From Methylobacterium tardum (GTDB lineage: Bacteria > Pseudomonadota > Alphaproteobacteria > Rhizobiales > Beijerinckiaceae): DNA of 64,000 bases. How positions within the stretch are numbered: position 1 is the stretch's first letter; each line of letters starts with the position of its first letter. The notes beneath the pieces are model-generated. The model did not search any database. It was not told where the DNA came from and saw only the letters and a list, made by a program, of their open reading frames with translations. This document shows positions 17,092 through 24,634 of the stretch, in pieces. Both the position numbers and the translations under genes were made by a program. The stretch lies in assembly GCF_023546765.1 (NCBI RefSeq), contig NZ_CP097484.1:6630001-6694000 (forward strand), written 5' to 3'.

Positions 17092-17781
17092 TCAGCAGGG
17101 GATCTCGTCGTCCTGGGGATCCCAGGCAGGGAGCGACCAGTCGGGCTCGCCGTTCGGCCGGATGAACGGCAGGAGGCGGGGGTTCCGGTACTTCGCCCGG
17201 AGCGCCCTCAGCTTGTCCTGATCCAGGCTCGCCTCGCTGACCCTCGGCTTCCGGATCGGCGGCACGGGATGCGTGACGGCCGGTGCGGCCGCCGCCGGCG
17301 TCGAGGCCTCCGGCTTTGGCGGGGCGTTCTCGAAGGGGGCGCGGCGCAGGTTCGCCAGCCCGCGGGGCCGGGGCGCCGGGACGGGCGGCGGGGGAGCGGC
17401 CGCCTCGACCTTGGGGACGCCGGCGTCGGCCACGGGCTCCTCCGCGGGGCGCACGGGCGCCGGGATGGGGCGCATCGGGGACGCGGCCCGGGCGGCGTTG
17501 CGGGCGGCCCCGGCCCGCGCGGCAGCCGCGAAGTCCGCCGGCGTCGGGCACCTGATCGGGGGCGGGACCGGCAGGGGCTGAGCATTCAGCGCCGCGGCGA
17601 CGGCGGCGGCCATCCCCTCGATGCCGGCGCGCGTAGCGGCCTGGAGCGCGGCCATCGCTGCCTCGACCTCGGCGTTGGCGCCGGCGGCCAGGGCGGCCCG
17701 CCGGGCGTCGGCGAACCGGGTCTTCAGGTCCGCGCCGTCGAGCGTGTCGAGGCCGGCGAGCAGGGCGGCGGCGGTGTTCAT
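17092..17781 (-). CDS. Ala/Pro-rich hypothetical protein
   Basis: 229 residues. The first 80 are Ala-rich and helical (MNTAAALLAGLDTLDGADLK, then FADARRAALAAGANAEVEAAMAALQAA). The centre is a low-complexity Pro/Ala linker with many PP and PAP runs. The C-terminus is a short conserved-looking tail (SLDQDKLRALRAKYRNPRLLP, then EPDWSLPAWDPQDDEIPC). The start overlaps the stop of the upstream gene as ATGA, showing coupling. The function is unknown. Confidence 0.55.
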   Translation of the reverse strand: MNTAAALLAGLDTLDGADLKTRFADARRAALAAGANAEVEAAMAALQAATRAGIEGMAAAVAAALNAQPLPVPPPIRCPTPADFAAAARAGAARNAARAASPMRPIPAPVRPAEEPVADAGVPKVEAAAPPPPVPAPRPRGLANLRRAPFENAPPKPEASTPAAAAPAVTHPVPPIRKPRVSEASLDQDKLRALRAKYRNPRLLPFIRPNGEPDWSLPAWDPQDDEIPC

Positions 17782-18140
17782 AGGTCCTCTTCGGGGGCGT
17801 AGTCGTCGCGGTCGATCAGGTGCTCGCCCTCGGGGCCGGCACGGAGGCAGTCGAGCTCGTAGGAGCCCTCGCCGGGCAGCACGACGGCCCAGCGGTAGGC
17901 CTTCGTCGTGGGGCTCCCGGGGACCGGGAACTCGCGCATGTGGCGGCCGCCGGCGCCGCCGATCTCGATGGCGGTCTGCAGACGCATGGCCTCGCCGAGG
18001 AACATGCGGGCCGCCTTGCCGCTGACCTGTCGCCCGGGGAGCTTGCCTGCCCGGAGCTCGGCCTCGACACGCGAGACGGGCCAGCCCAGCAGGGCGGCCG
18101 CGCCGTGCGTGTCGGTGACGATGGCGTCCCGGAAGCTCAC
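17778..18140 (-). CDS. Hypothetical DNA-binding-like protein (possible HTH)
   Basis: 120 residues. The segment AALLGWPVSRVEAELRAGKLPGR resembles the MerR/AlpA-type HTH pattern found in small phage excisionase or regulator proteins, but the resemblance is weak. The rest has a short beta-rich region (FPVPGSPTTKAYRWAVVLPGEGSYELDCLRAG) and an acidic tail. It overlaps both neighbouring genes by 4 bp. The call rests on context plus the HTH-like stretch. Confidence 0.45.
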   Translation of the reverse strand: MSFRDAIVTDTHGAAALLGWPVSRVEAELRAGKLPGRQVSGKAARMFLGEAMRLQTAIEIGGAGGRHMREFPVPGSPTTKAYRWAVVLPGEGSYELDCLRAGPEGEHLIDRDDYAPEEDL

Positions 18141-18835
18141 GCCGCGGCCTTACCGTGGATGTGGCGGACGAGGGCCTCCACCAGCCCGGGCAGGCACCGA
18201 GCGAGCAGGCGGGCGTCGGCCAGCGCGTCGTGGCCGGCGTCACGGTCGCCGCGGTCGACGCCGAGGCGCGTGGCCAGGGCGTCGAGGCTGCCCGGCTCCC
18301 CCGGCCAGAGGAGCTTGCAGAGCAGCCGGGTGTCGGCGACCTGCCCCTCGTCGGGCCGCCAGCCCATGCCGAGGCGCTCGCATTCCGACTGGACGAAGCC
18401 GGCGTCGAACGGAGTGTTGTGGGCGACCACCGTGCTGCCGCCGATGAACCGCACGACCTGGCTCGCCATCGCGCGGGATAACGCCGGCTTGGTCGCGAGC
18501 TCGGCCTCAGTCAGCCCGTGGACCGCCAGGGCCTGGGGGCTCGACGGGCGGCCGGGGTTCACGGTCAGCCGGTACGCGGCGAACGTCACCCGCTCCTCCC
18601 CGGGCCCGCGGTCGCGGTCCAGCGGGAGGACCGCGAGGCTGATGAGGCGGTCCCCGTTGTGGCGGTGCAGGCCGGTCGTCTCCGTGTCCAGGACGACGAG
18701 CGGGCCGACGAGCCGGCCGAGGACCTCCGTCAGGTCAGGGAGCGGCTCGATGATGACGTGGTCGCGGTCGTCGACGCGCTCGACGGTCGCGTGGTGGGTG
18801 CTGCCAACGCGGACTTCGCGGTCGGCGGCTATCAG
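18137..18835 (-). CDS. DnaQ-like 3'-5' exonuclease (DEDDh)
   Basis: About 232 residues. The DEDDh set is visible: D and E in VVLDTETTG (Exo I), D in VVAHNTPFDAGF (Exo II) and HDALAD (H and D, Exo III). Phages use such epsilon-like exonucleases in replication or recombination. The start is uncertain because there is no ATG or GTG between the preceding stop and the ExoI motif. A CTG at 18835, overlapping the upstream stop, is the best-placed candidate; a frame slip at the 5' end is also possible. It overlaps the downstream gene by 4 bp. Confidence 0.8.
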   Translation of the reverse strand: MIAADREVRVGSTHHATVERVDDRDHVIIEPLPDLTEVLGRLVGPLVVLDTETTGLHRHNGDRLISLAVLPLDRDRGPGEERVTFAAYRLTVNPGRPSSPQALAVHGLTEAELATKPALSRAMASQVVRFIGGSTVVAHNTPFDAGFVQSECERLGMGWRPDEGQVADTRLLCKLLWPGEPGSLDALATRLGVDRGDRDAGHDALADARLLARCLPGLVEALVRHIHGKAAA

Positions 18836-18947
18836 CGCCGGAGCTTCGCGACGCGGGTCTCCAGCGCGGCGAGCTCGTCGGCGGGGTGCAGGGGGCGACC
18901 GCCTTTCTCGCCATCTCGACGAGATACCGTTCGATGTCCGCGTCCAT
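18832..18947 (-). CDS. Small hypothetical protein, probably frameshifted
   Basis: The ATG frame begins MDADIERYLVEMARK. The natural continuation, GRPLHPADELAALETRVAKLRR with a TGA, lies one base away, joined by an indel in the AGGCGGTC stretch near 18895-18900. Corrected, it encodes about 38 residues with an amphipathic C-terminal helix. The stop overlaps the proposed exonuclease start. The function is unknown. Confidence 0.4.
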
Positions 18948-19013
18948 CTGATTTCCCTGCTGGGTGTCGGTTGTCGTTCTGGGTGAGTGCCGGGAGTTGG
19001 ACCCGACGGCCGC

Positions 19014-19259
19014 TCAGGCGGCTGTGTTCGCGGCCCGCTCGATGGTGTGGATCTCGCCGGCTTCGTCCCGGTGCAGGCCGATGGCGGCGAGGATCCGGGC
19101 CGAGATCCGCTGCGGGCCGCGGACCGACCGGCTGACCGCGGTGGCGTGGCTGCGCGTCCCGACCGGCAGCCCGATGGACTGCGCGAAGGCCGCTTGCCCG
19201 CCGGCGGCGGCAACCGCGGCTGCGAGGCGGATGCGCGCTTGCCTCTCGGTCAGCCTCAT
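19014..19259 (-). CDS. Cro/YdaS-like helix-turn-helix protein
   Basis: 81 residues. It begins MRLTERQARIRLAAAVAAAG, followed by an HTH-like core (QAAFAQSIGLPVGTRSHATAVSRSVRGPQRISARILAAIGL) as in small phage Cro or YdaS-type regulators. It overlaps the upstream HTH gene by 4 bp (ATGA). The pair heads the leftward gene train and faces a palindrome-rich control region, which fits lysogeny-type or copy-control regulation. Confidence 0.65.
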   Translation of the reverse strand: MRLTERQARIRLAAAVAAAGGQAAFAQSIGLPVGTRSHATAVSRSVRGPQRISARILAAIGLHRDEAGEIHTIERAANTAA

Positions 19260-19513
19260 GCCTGCCTCCCGACGATGGCCCGGCGGGCGCCGAGGGCTGC
19301 GAGGATGGCGTCCCCCGGCGGGCGGCGGCCTGAGAGGACCTCGCAGACACGCGACCTCGACGTGCCGGCGCGGCGAGCGAACTCGGCCTGGCTGCCGGCG
19401 TCCGTAACGGCGAGCTTGAGGCGGGTGATCACGGCCTCGGGCGTGAGGACCTCAGCGGCCTCCTCACGCTGCAGCGCGGCGTCGTCATAGGCCTCGTCCG
19501 GGTGCCAGCTCAT
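19256..19513 (-). CDS. XRE-type helix-turn-helix regulator
   Basis: 85 residues starting MSWHPDEAYDDAALQREEAA, with an HTH (VTDAGSQAEFARRAGTSRSRVCEVLSGRRPPGDAILAALG). The start at 19513 has a strong site GGAGGGGAC just before the ATG; the longer open frame to 19690 is non-coding. It is the first gene of the leftward operon, divergent from 19782. It probably acts as the element's repressor at the repeats between 19592 and 19689. Confidence 0.7.
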   Translation of the reverse strand: MSWHPDEAYDDAALQREEAAEVLTPEAVITRLKLAVTDAGSQAEFARRAGTSRSRVCEVLSGRRPPGDAILAALGARRAIVGRQA

Positions 19514-19591
19514 GTCCCCTCCGCCGAATCTGGCGCTCCCAATTCGCGAACCGAATTCAAGCACTCCCGTTCCAAACCACAAGCAAAATCG

Positions 19592-19628
19592 AAAGTTGAC
19601 GCCAGGACAGCCAAAGTTGACGGCAGGA
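19592..19628. repeat. Two direct repeats AAAGTTGACGSCAGGA at 21-bp spacing
   Basis: AAAGTTGACGCCAGGA (19592-19607) and AAAGTTGACGGCAGGA (19613-19628) match at 15 of 16 positions and start exactly 21 bp, two helical turns, apart. They lie in the divergent spacer upstream of the XRE-type gene. The arrangement suggests side-by-side binding of a regulator or initiator. Each copy includes a TTGAC that could serve as a -35 element. Confidence 0.55.
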
Positions 19629-19640
19629 AGGAAGGGACGC

Positions 19641-19689
19641 TGCAGCGATTTGCACCCACTAAGTGGGGGTCTGGGTGCAAATCGCTGCA
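19641..19689. promoter_or_regulatory. Large perfect inverted repeat (18-bp arms, 13-bp spacer)
   Basis: TGCAGCGATTTGCACCCA (19641-19658) and its exact complement TGGGTGCAAATCGCTGCA (19672-19689) flank CTAAGTGGGGGTC. A smaller inverted repeat, CCACT-A-AGTGG, is nested at the inner edge. It sits between the two HTH genes (leftward) and the gene at 19782 (rightward). There is no T-run on either side, so a simple terminator is unlikely. An operator, a replication-related structure or a structured leader are the alternatives. Confidence 0.6.
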
Positions 19690-19781
19690 CTCATGAATTC
19701 ACCATCCAATCCTTCGAACACTTGCGCGCGGTGACGCGAGTGCTACGTTCCCAATGTGCGAACGGCACGGAGGAGGATCGG

Positions 19782-20231
19782 ATGAGGGACTACGGGATCG
19801 ACGAGCTGGAGCTGCTGCACCGCGTGACGGGCGTGTGCCGGGCGCCCGGCGGCGGGGCCTGGACGGCCGCGTACGACGAGAGCGTGATGTACCCGGAGCC
19901 CGTCGAGGGCGGTGTCTACGCGGTCATCGAGGACGGGTCGCAAGGGTGCCCGCGGTTCGCCGTCATGCGCGACGGCCGCCTCGTCCCGCTGCGCGAGACG
20001 GAGGTTATGGACATCGTGGATCCCGCCGGCATCGCGACGCGCCGGGCGGCCACCGACGCCTACTCGTACCGCGAGCGCGAGTGGAAGGGCCCGGCGGAAG
20101 TCGGGTTCACCCGCACCGCCGCCGGCGGCCGCGTCGTGACCCATTCGGCGAGCACGCGGCACTTCTGGCGGCAGGCCCGCCCCGAGGAGGTGGCCGCCTG
20201 GGACGCGGAGCACGGCGCCCCGGCCCCATGA
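19782..20231 (+). CDS. Hypothetical protein of the element's rightward unit
   Basis: 149 residues. The start at the ATG (MRDYGIDELELLHRV) is set by GGAGGAGG just upstream. The product is soluble, with DESVMYPEPVEGGVYAVIED, then a CPRFAVMRDGRLVPLRETEVMDIV segment. No domain was recognised. It diverges from the regulator pair, so it may be under direct control of the palindrome and direct repeats. Confidence 0.55.
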   Translation: MRDYGIDELELLHRVTGVCRAPGGGAWTAAYDESVMYPEPVEGGVYAVIEDGSQGCPRFAVMRDGRLVPLRETEVMDIVDPAGIATRRAATDAYSYREREWKGPAEVGFTRTAAGGRVVTHSASTRHFWRQARPEEVAAWDAEHGAPAP

Positions 20232-20345
20232 CGCCGACCCGTGCCGGCGTCACGCCACGCCGGCCCGCCCACCCCCTCGTTGTCGCTTGCTACGCCCAGG
20301 GGGACGATCAGGACGTCGAAACACCGACAAGGAAGGGGTTCCAAG

Positions 20346-21074
20346 ATGTCTCTCAGGTCCGTTCTCAAGGCTGCCCTCTCTGCCGCCTCCAAGGCCCTCC
20401 GCGCCGCCGGCCGGGTCGCCCGCATCGCCGCCGCGCCCGCCATCATGGTCACGGAGGCCGTCGTCGACGCCGCGACGGGCGCCGTCCGATTAGTCAGCCG
20501 CCTCGTCTCGCCCCAGCCGGCCGTCTCCGCGGCGGAGGCGCAGGCGGACGCCTACCTCGATGCCGCCGGCGCCGAGACCACCGATGAGGCCCGCCTCTCC
20601 GCCTTCGCGGACGCCCACATCGCCCAGATGAAGCATGAGAACCCGGAAGGGTTCGAGGAGGTGCTGAGGGTCCAGTACCCGGAGGCGGCCGCCCTTCAGG
20701 ACCACGTCCGCCACTTCGCCTGGAATGCCCACCGGTACGAGGCCCTGGACCTCGCGACGCTGCCGGAGCACGTGCGGATGTGGCTCGAAGCCCTGACGGA
20801 CGACGAGCTCTACCGCGTCGCCGCGTGCCCCATTCAGCGCCTCGACCAGCACCTGCGCGCCAAGTCGGAGCGCGATCTCCTCGTAAACCTCGCCCCCTGC
20901 TACCGCCTGCCGGAGGCCAGGGTGGAGGCGGAAGCCAAGAGGGAGCGCGAGATCGCCCGGCTCGCCCGCGACGCCGGCGCCGACCGCGCGGCATCGTCCG
21001 TCGACGAGTTCCTCGACGACCTCCACGCGCACGCGATGTCGGAGGCCGGGCCCCGCCCGGTGCCCTTTCGCTGA
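20346..21074 (+). CDS. Hypothetical Ala-rich protein of the element
   Basis: 242 residues. The N-terminal 55 residues are basic, Ala-rich and amphipathic or hydrophobic (LRSVLKAALSAASKALRAAG, then IAAAPAIMVTEAVVDAATGAVRLVSRLV). A helical acidic body follows, with a charged C-terminal coiled stretch (RVEAEAKREREIARLARDAG). The start at 20346 lies after an AAGGAAGGGG stretch. A strong terminator follows at 21123. The function is unknown; membrane association of the N-terminus is possible. Confidence 0.5.
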   Translation: MSLRSVLKAALSAASKALRAAGRVARIAAAPAIMVTEAVVDAATGAVRLVSRLVSPQPAVSAAEAQADAYLDAAGAETTDEARLSAFADAHIAQMKHENPEGFEEVLRVQYPEAAALQDHVRHFAWNAHRYEALDLATLPEHVRMWLEALTDDELYRVAACPIQRLDQHLRAKSERDLLVNLAPCYRLPEARVEAEAKREREIARLARDAGADRAASSVDEFLDDLHAHAMSEAGPRPVPFR

Positions 21075-21120
21075 ACGAAGGCGGCGGGAACGCCGCGACG
21101 AACGCCAGGACGCCGAATGA

Positions 21121-21157
21121 AAGAGGGCCCCGGAGTGATCCGGGGCCCTTTCTCTTT
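21121..21157 (+). terminator. Rho-independent terminator
   Basis: The stem GGGCCCCGGA (21125-21134), loop GTGA and perfect complement TCCGGGGCCC (21139-21148) are followed by TTTCTCTTT. It lies 50 bp after the gene ending at 21074. The A-rich left flank means it may also act on leftward transcripts. Confidence 0.8.
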
Positions 21158-21271
21158 GACTTCTGTGCGCCCGACGTCGGGCTACGTGCGCCCCACGGTG
21201 GTCTCTCTGCGTCCCGATTCGGACGCACAGGGAAAGGCGCAATGGGGAAAATGCGTGCCGCGTACGATTTC

Positions 21272-21550
21272 TCAGGCGCGCCGGGCGTAGCCGGTGCCCC
21301 AGTCCGCAGCCCGGGGCCGGGCACGCTCGCTCCGCAGGCTGGCCTCAAGCTCCGCGACGCGGCGAGCCAGCGCGGCCTCCCGGCGGCGGCTGGCGAGGAG
21401 CTCGCGGCCCAGGCGGTCGACCGACGCAACCGCGTTGTCCGAGCTCGCCTGCCGAAGGGCGGACTGCCGGGCCTGGCCCTGAAGGTGAGCCTCGAACAGG
21501 ATCGCGGTGAGCCCGGTCTCGCAGGCCTTGATGTCGCGCTCGATGTTCAT
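21272..21550 (-). CDS. Coiled-coil hypothetical protein
   Basis: 92 residues, starting at the ATG at 21550 with GGGAG six bases upstream. Helical throughout, with a long predicted coiled coil (DRLGRELLASRRREAALARRV, then AELEASLRSERARPRAADWG). Just upstream (about 21551-21690, minus) a short stretch reads VTVVIPREARDPVTVIEV and, one base off, QLDEESELWIYMRADVGRPS with a stop. This may be another frameshifted small gene that overlaps this one. No family was recognised. Confidence 0.5.
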   Translation of the reverse strand: MNIERDIKACETGLTAILFEAHLQGQARQSALRQASSDNAVASVDRLGRELLASRRREAALARRVAELEASLRSERARPRAADWGTGYARRA

Positions 21551-21781
21551 GAAGGTCTCCCGACGTCTGCCCGCATATAGATCCAGAGCTCGGACTCCTC
21601 GTCCAGCTGGGACCTCGATCACGGTTACCGGATCCCTGGCCTCCCTGGGGATAACCACCGTGACGCCGACACGCAGGACATCCTGAAGCTGTGAATCAGT
21701 GCCCCCGTTACTTCTATAAAGAAGAACGCTCGTCGGAAGAACGCCGACACGCCTCCGCCGGGGCGGGTAACGCGGATCCGA

Positions 21782-22015
21782 TCAGACCAGGACCAGCGCC
21801 ACGACCACCGCGTCGGTCGCGCTGCCGGTGGTCACGCCGACCGTGTCCTTGACGGCGTACTGGAGCTTCGCGGTCACGACGTCCCCGGGCTTGAGGAGCT
21901 AGCCGCCGGAGAGGCCCGTCCACGTGGCGGTCTGGATGGCGTTGCCGGCGCCGACGGTGGCCGACGTCGCGACGAGCGTCCCGTTGACGTAGACCTGCAC
22001 GTTCACCGCCCGCAC
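21782..22015 (-). pseudogene. Beta-rich (Ig-like) phage-type protein fragment with in-frame TAG
   Basis: The minus-strand frame from a GTG at 22015 reads VRAVNVQVYVNGTLVATSAT, then VGAGNAIQTATWTGLSGG, an in-frame TAG (21899-21901), then LLKPGDVVTAKLQYAVKDTV, and finally GVTTGSATDAVVVALVLV with a TGA at 21782. The pattern of alternating hydrophobics looks like a beta-sandwich appendage found in phage tail or decoration proteins. The stop is a substitution-type break, unlike the one-base slips elsewhere. No good start codon was found, so the gene is probably degenerate. Confidence 0.4.
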
Positions 22016-22064
22016 GCCCGAGGCGTAGACCCGGCTCCCGGCGCGCCGCCTGGAGATACGTGTT

Positions 22065-22811
22065 CTACGTGACGACCCCGCCGCCCAGGATCGCGCCGTC
22101 CAGCATCGGCCCGGCGTGGTGGAACCGGATGTCGTTCGTCGCCTCCACGCTGACGCGGCCCCAGCGCGGGTCCGCCCCCGGCGCCACGCCCGGCGGGATC
22201 CCGTCAGCGAACGCCCGCCACAGCGCGCTGTTCGTCCTCGAGACGACCTGGACCATAGCGCCGTGGACGTAGGTCTGCATCTGGGATGGGCGCCACTTCG
22301 ACGAGGCGGTGACGTTGCGCTGGTAGCCGGCGGCGAACTGCTGCGCGAGCGCCTTAACCCGGCGGCCGCTGTAGTTCCCGAACGCGTTGGGGCGGATGCC
22401 GGCGCCCCTCTCCAGGCCCGACTGCACGGGTAGGTAGATCTGGGACAGATTTTCGAACCAGCCCTCGATGCCGACGCCGCCGGCGGGCCTGTGACCCTCG
22501 CCGAAGCCGTACTTCATGACGGCCGACCGGTCGGGCAGGACGCGCACGACGGCGACGGCCTGGTCGACGGTCTGGATGGACGCGAGGCGCGACTTGTCGA
22601 CGTCGTAGCGGACGCCGTTGAGGATCCACGGCGTCGGGTGGTCCATGACGCCCGGCGCGGCGCGGCGCCAGCGGTTGACCGCGTCGATGCCCACGCCGGT
22701 GAGGCTGAACTGGAGCGCGCGGGCGAAGTCGCGCTCGGTGAACTCGGTCCAACCCTCTGCGATGGCGTTGACCTTGGAGGCGAGGTCGAGGTTGACGTTC
22801 AGGCCGGCCAT
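22065..22811 (-). CDS. Putative phage structural protein (tail/head-joining-like)
   Basis: 248 residues. It starts MAGLNVNLDLASKVNAIAEG, then WTEFTERDFARALQFSLTGVGIDAVNRWRRAAPGVMDHPTPWILNGVRYDVDKSRLASIQTVDQAVAVVRVLPDRSAVMKYGFGEG. This layout, an amphipathic helix followed by an insertion loop and beta segments, resembles the minor tail or head-tail-joining proteins of alphaproteobacterial prophages. I cannot name the family. A leftward terminator lies between its start and the upstream gene at 22949, so it may have its own promoter. Confidence 0.5.
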   Translation of the reverse strand: MAGLNVNLDLASKVNAIAEGWTEFTERDFARALQFSLTGVGIDAVNRWRRAAPGVMDHPTPWILNGVRYDVDKSRLASIQTVDQAVAVVRVLPDRSAVMKYGFGEGHRPAGGVGIEGWFENLSQIYLPVQSGLERGAGIRPNAFGNYSGRRVKALAQQFAAGYQRNVTASSKWRPSQMQTYVHGAMVQVVSRTNSALWRAFADGIPPGVAPGADPRWGRVSVEATNDIRFHHAGPMLDGAILGGGVVT

Positions 22812-22828
22812 GGGCGCCTCGTCAGACA

Positions 22829-22864
22829 GAAAAAAACCCGAGCGGCCTGTGGGCACGCTCGGGT
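22829..22864 (-). terminator. Rho-independent terminator (leftward)
   Basis: Read leftward, CCCGAGCG (arm 22856-22863) and CGCTCGGG (arm 22837-22844) pair around an 11-base loop and are followed by seven T residues (A run at 22830-22836). It lies between the gene ending at 22949 and the start at 22811, so it ends the upstream unit or attenuates the downstream gene. Confidence 0.75.
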
Positions 22865-22948
22865 GACAACACCATGGGGCGCGAACCCCACGGAGGATGC
22901 TGCCATTGTAGGTCGCGACCGATTCGGCCGCAAGAGTCCCCGACGGCG

Positions 22949-23260
22949 TCAAGCGGCAAGCCGGGCCTGCAAGACCGCGGCCACCTCGCCCGGCGCGAAC
23001 CGGGCGGCGAGCGCCTCCGTGGCGGCCGACACGATGGCGGCGAGGTCGGGATGGGCCTGGAGCGCGGCGACGCCGGCGACGCGGCCGGCGGGGGTGACGA
23101 CGCCGCGTCGGACGAGGACCTCGGCGACAGCGTCGCCCAACGCGAGCGCGACGTCACGCCCCTCGGGGCGCTGCAGCGCGGCACGGCGGCTGCGGGCGCG
23201 GGCCGACCGGATGGCGGCGTTGGCGCGCACTTGGCGAAGGGTCAGGCGGTGCTGGGCCAT
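22949..23260 (-). CDS. Small hypothetical Ala/Arg-rich protein
   Basis: 103 residues from the ATG at 23260 (MAQHRLTLRQVRANAAIRSARARSRRAAL); the frame is open for 51 bases further. The N-terminus is strongly basic and the rest is helical and Ala-rich (DVALALGDAVAEVLVRRGVVTP, then LAARFAPGEVAAVLQARLAA). It may bind nucleic acid. No family was recognised. It ends just before a leftward terminator. Confidence 0.45.
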   Translation of the reverse strand: MAQHRLTLRQVRANAAIRSARARSRRAALQRPEGRDVALALGDAVAEVLVRRGVVTPAGRVAGVAALQAHPDLAAIVSAATEALAARFAPGEVAAVLQARLAA

Positions 23261-23704
23261 GGCATGTCTCTCCTCGCCCGCGAGCGTGCCTGCCGGCCTG
23301 GCAAGGCACAACGCCGACCCGGCACGGCGACCCTGGAACCTTGGCAGGGCCGTAGGCTGACACCGGCAGGGTCAGGACTGGGCCTGTCTCCAGGTTGGCT
23401 ACGCAGGTCCTCAGACCCACCACCACCGACCTACCCACCGCCCCGAGTCGGAGGCCACAGGCTCGCCCCGGAGCCGGAGGCAGGCAGGTCTCCCGACCCC
23501 GCCGGGAGCAGGGATCCTGGAGCCCGGAGGGCTTCAAGAAAGCCTATATATCTTTAGCTCTTTATCGAGATCGCGTCGGATCGCATTTAAATGAATAACT
23601 TGAATAACTTAGCACCGTCCGGTTTTGTGATACGCGGGTGACATAGCGCGCATTCTCTTGCGCCTCGCCGGGCCGGGCGTAACATGACAGCGACAGGAGT
23701 CGCC
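23261..23704. promoter_or_regulatory. Divergent intergenic region with AT-rich block and tandem repeat
   Basis: This 444-bp gap has no convincing gene. Its left two thirds are GC-rich. From about 23535 to 23640 it becomes strikingly AT-rich, including GCCTATATATCTTTAGCTC and ATTTAAATGAATAACTT. TGAATAACT is repeated in tandem (23592-23600 and 23601-23609). It lies 95 bp before a gene with Rep-like features, so an origin of replication or a strong promoter is possible. Confidence 0.4.
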
Positions 23705-24634
23705 ATGACCACGCCGACCGCCCCCGCCACCGTCTCGCGCTGCCTCGCCACGGGCGCCGTCATCGTCGCCGGCGACGCCACCGCGAGCGACCTCGCCGTG
23801 TGGCTGGCGGGCGTGTCTAGGGCCGTCGCGGCCAACCCCGTCGCCGAGGGACTGGCGAACCCGGTCGACATGCTCATGACCCGCCAGCAGGCCGCGGCGG
23901 ACGTCCCCGTGCGGTCCCTGATGGGCCTGGTGGGCGTGCGCCGCATGGCCCTGCTCCGTCCCATGGTCGGTCGCCTGCAGGGCACGCAGGTGCGCCTCAT
24001 GGGCCTCGCGGACACCGTCGTGCCGGCGATGCTCGGGTGGGAGACCGTGGCCGTCATGTCGCCCGGCCCGGGCCTGCCGGAGCGCCGGGGCACGCTCCAG
24101 CGCGAGCCCGAGCGCACCAGCGAGACCGCCGCGCTGTGGCTGCCGGCGCGCCTCGTCGCCGAGGCCCACGTCGCCAACGACACCGGCGCCCTGCCGCCGA
24201 CCAAGCCCGTCGAGTTCGACCTGGCGGCCGTCGGGCGCATGCGGTCGCGGTACTCGCCCCTGCTGTACCTGCGGGTCCTGGCGTGGCTCTCCGGGCAGGT
24301 CCCGCTGCGATCTGGATGGAGCAAGCGATTCGTCGGGTCGGGGCGCGCGCAGATCCGCGTGCCGGTGCCCGACGCCGGGCTCCTGATCGGCGTCGATGCG
24401 CTGCGCCGCAAGGCCGACCTCGACCGGCTGGCGCTGGCCCCGGCCAAGGCCGACCTGGCGGCCGCCGGCGTCAACCTCCACGTCGAGTGGATCCGGCTCG
24501 CCGGGTACGAGCAGGTGTTCACCCACCTGGCGCTCACGGTGTCCCTGCGCGAGGCGCGGCCGGAGGCCAAGCCCCGGACCGGGATCCGCAAGCTGCGCCT
24601 GAAGCCCCGCGTCCCGGCCGGGGCGGCCGCCTAG
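23705..24634 (+). CDS. Putative replication-initiator-like protein
   Basis: 309 residues, started at the ATG preceded by AGGAGT (the ATG at 23684 is upstream of that site). The segment FDLAAVGRMRSRYSPLLYLRVLAWLSGQ resembles the YALxLYxxL helix of Rep_3-type winged-helix initiators. It is followed by a second region, ADLAAAGVNLHVEWIRLAGY, and a basic C-terminal tail. The match is by eye and weak. Support comes from position: an AT-rich tandem repeat lies just upstream, and a primase-helicase gene lies convergently downstream with overlapping stops. It could equally be a hypothetical element protein. Confidence 0.4.
   Translation: MTTPTAPATVSRCLATGAVIVAGDATASDLAVWLAGVSRAVAANPVAEGLANPVDMLMTRQQAAADVPVRSLMGLVGVRRMALLRPMVGRLQGTQVRLMGLADTVVPAMLGWETVAVMSPGPGLPERRGTLQREPERTSETAALWLPARLVAEAHVANDTGALPPTKPVEFDLAAVGRMRSRYSPLLYLRVLAWLSGQVPLRSGWSKRFVGSGRAQIRVPVPDAGLLIGVDALRRKADLDRLALAPAKADLAAAGVNLHVEWIRLAGYEQVFTHLALTVSLREARPEAKPRTGIRKLRLKPRVPAGAAA

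Noticed and set aside
21205..21235. Second hairpin TGCGTCC-n6-GGACGCA after the terminator at 21121
   Set aside because: The stem is short, with no T-run and no gene end needing it; not called as a terminator.
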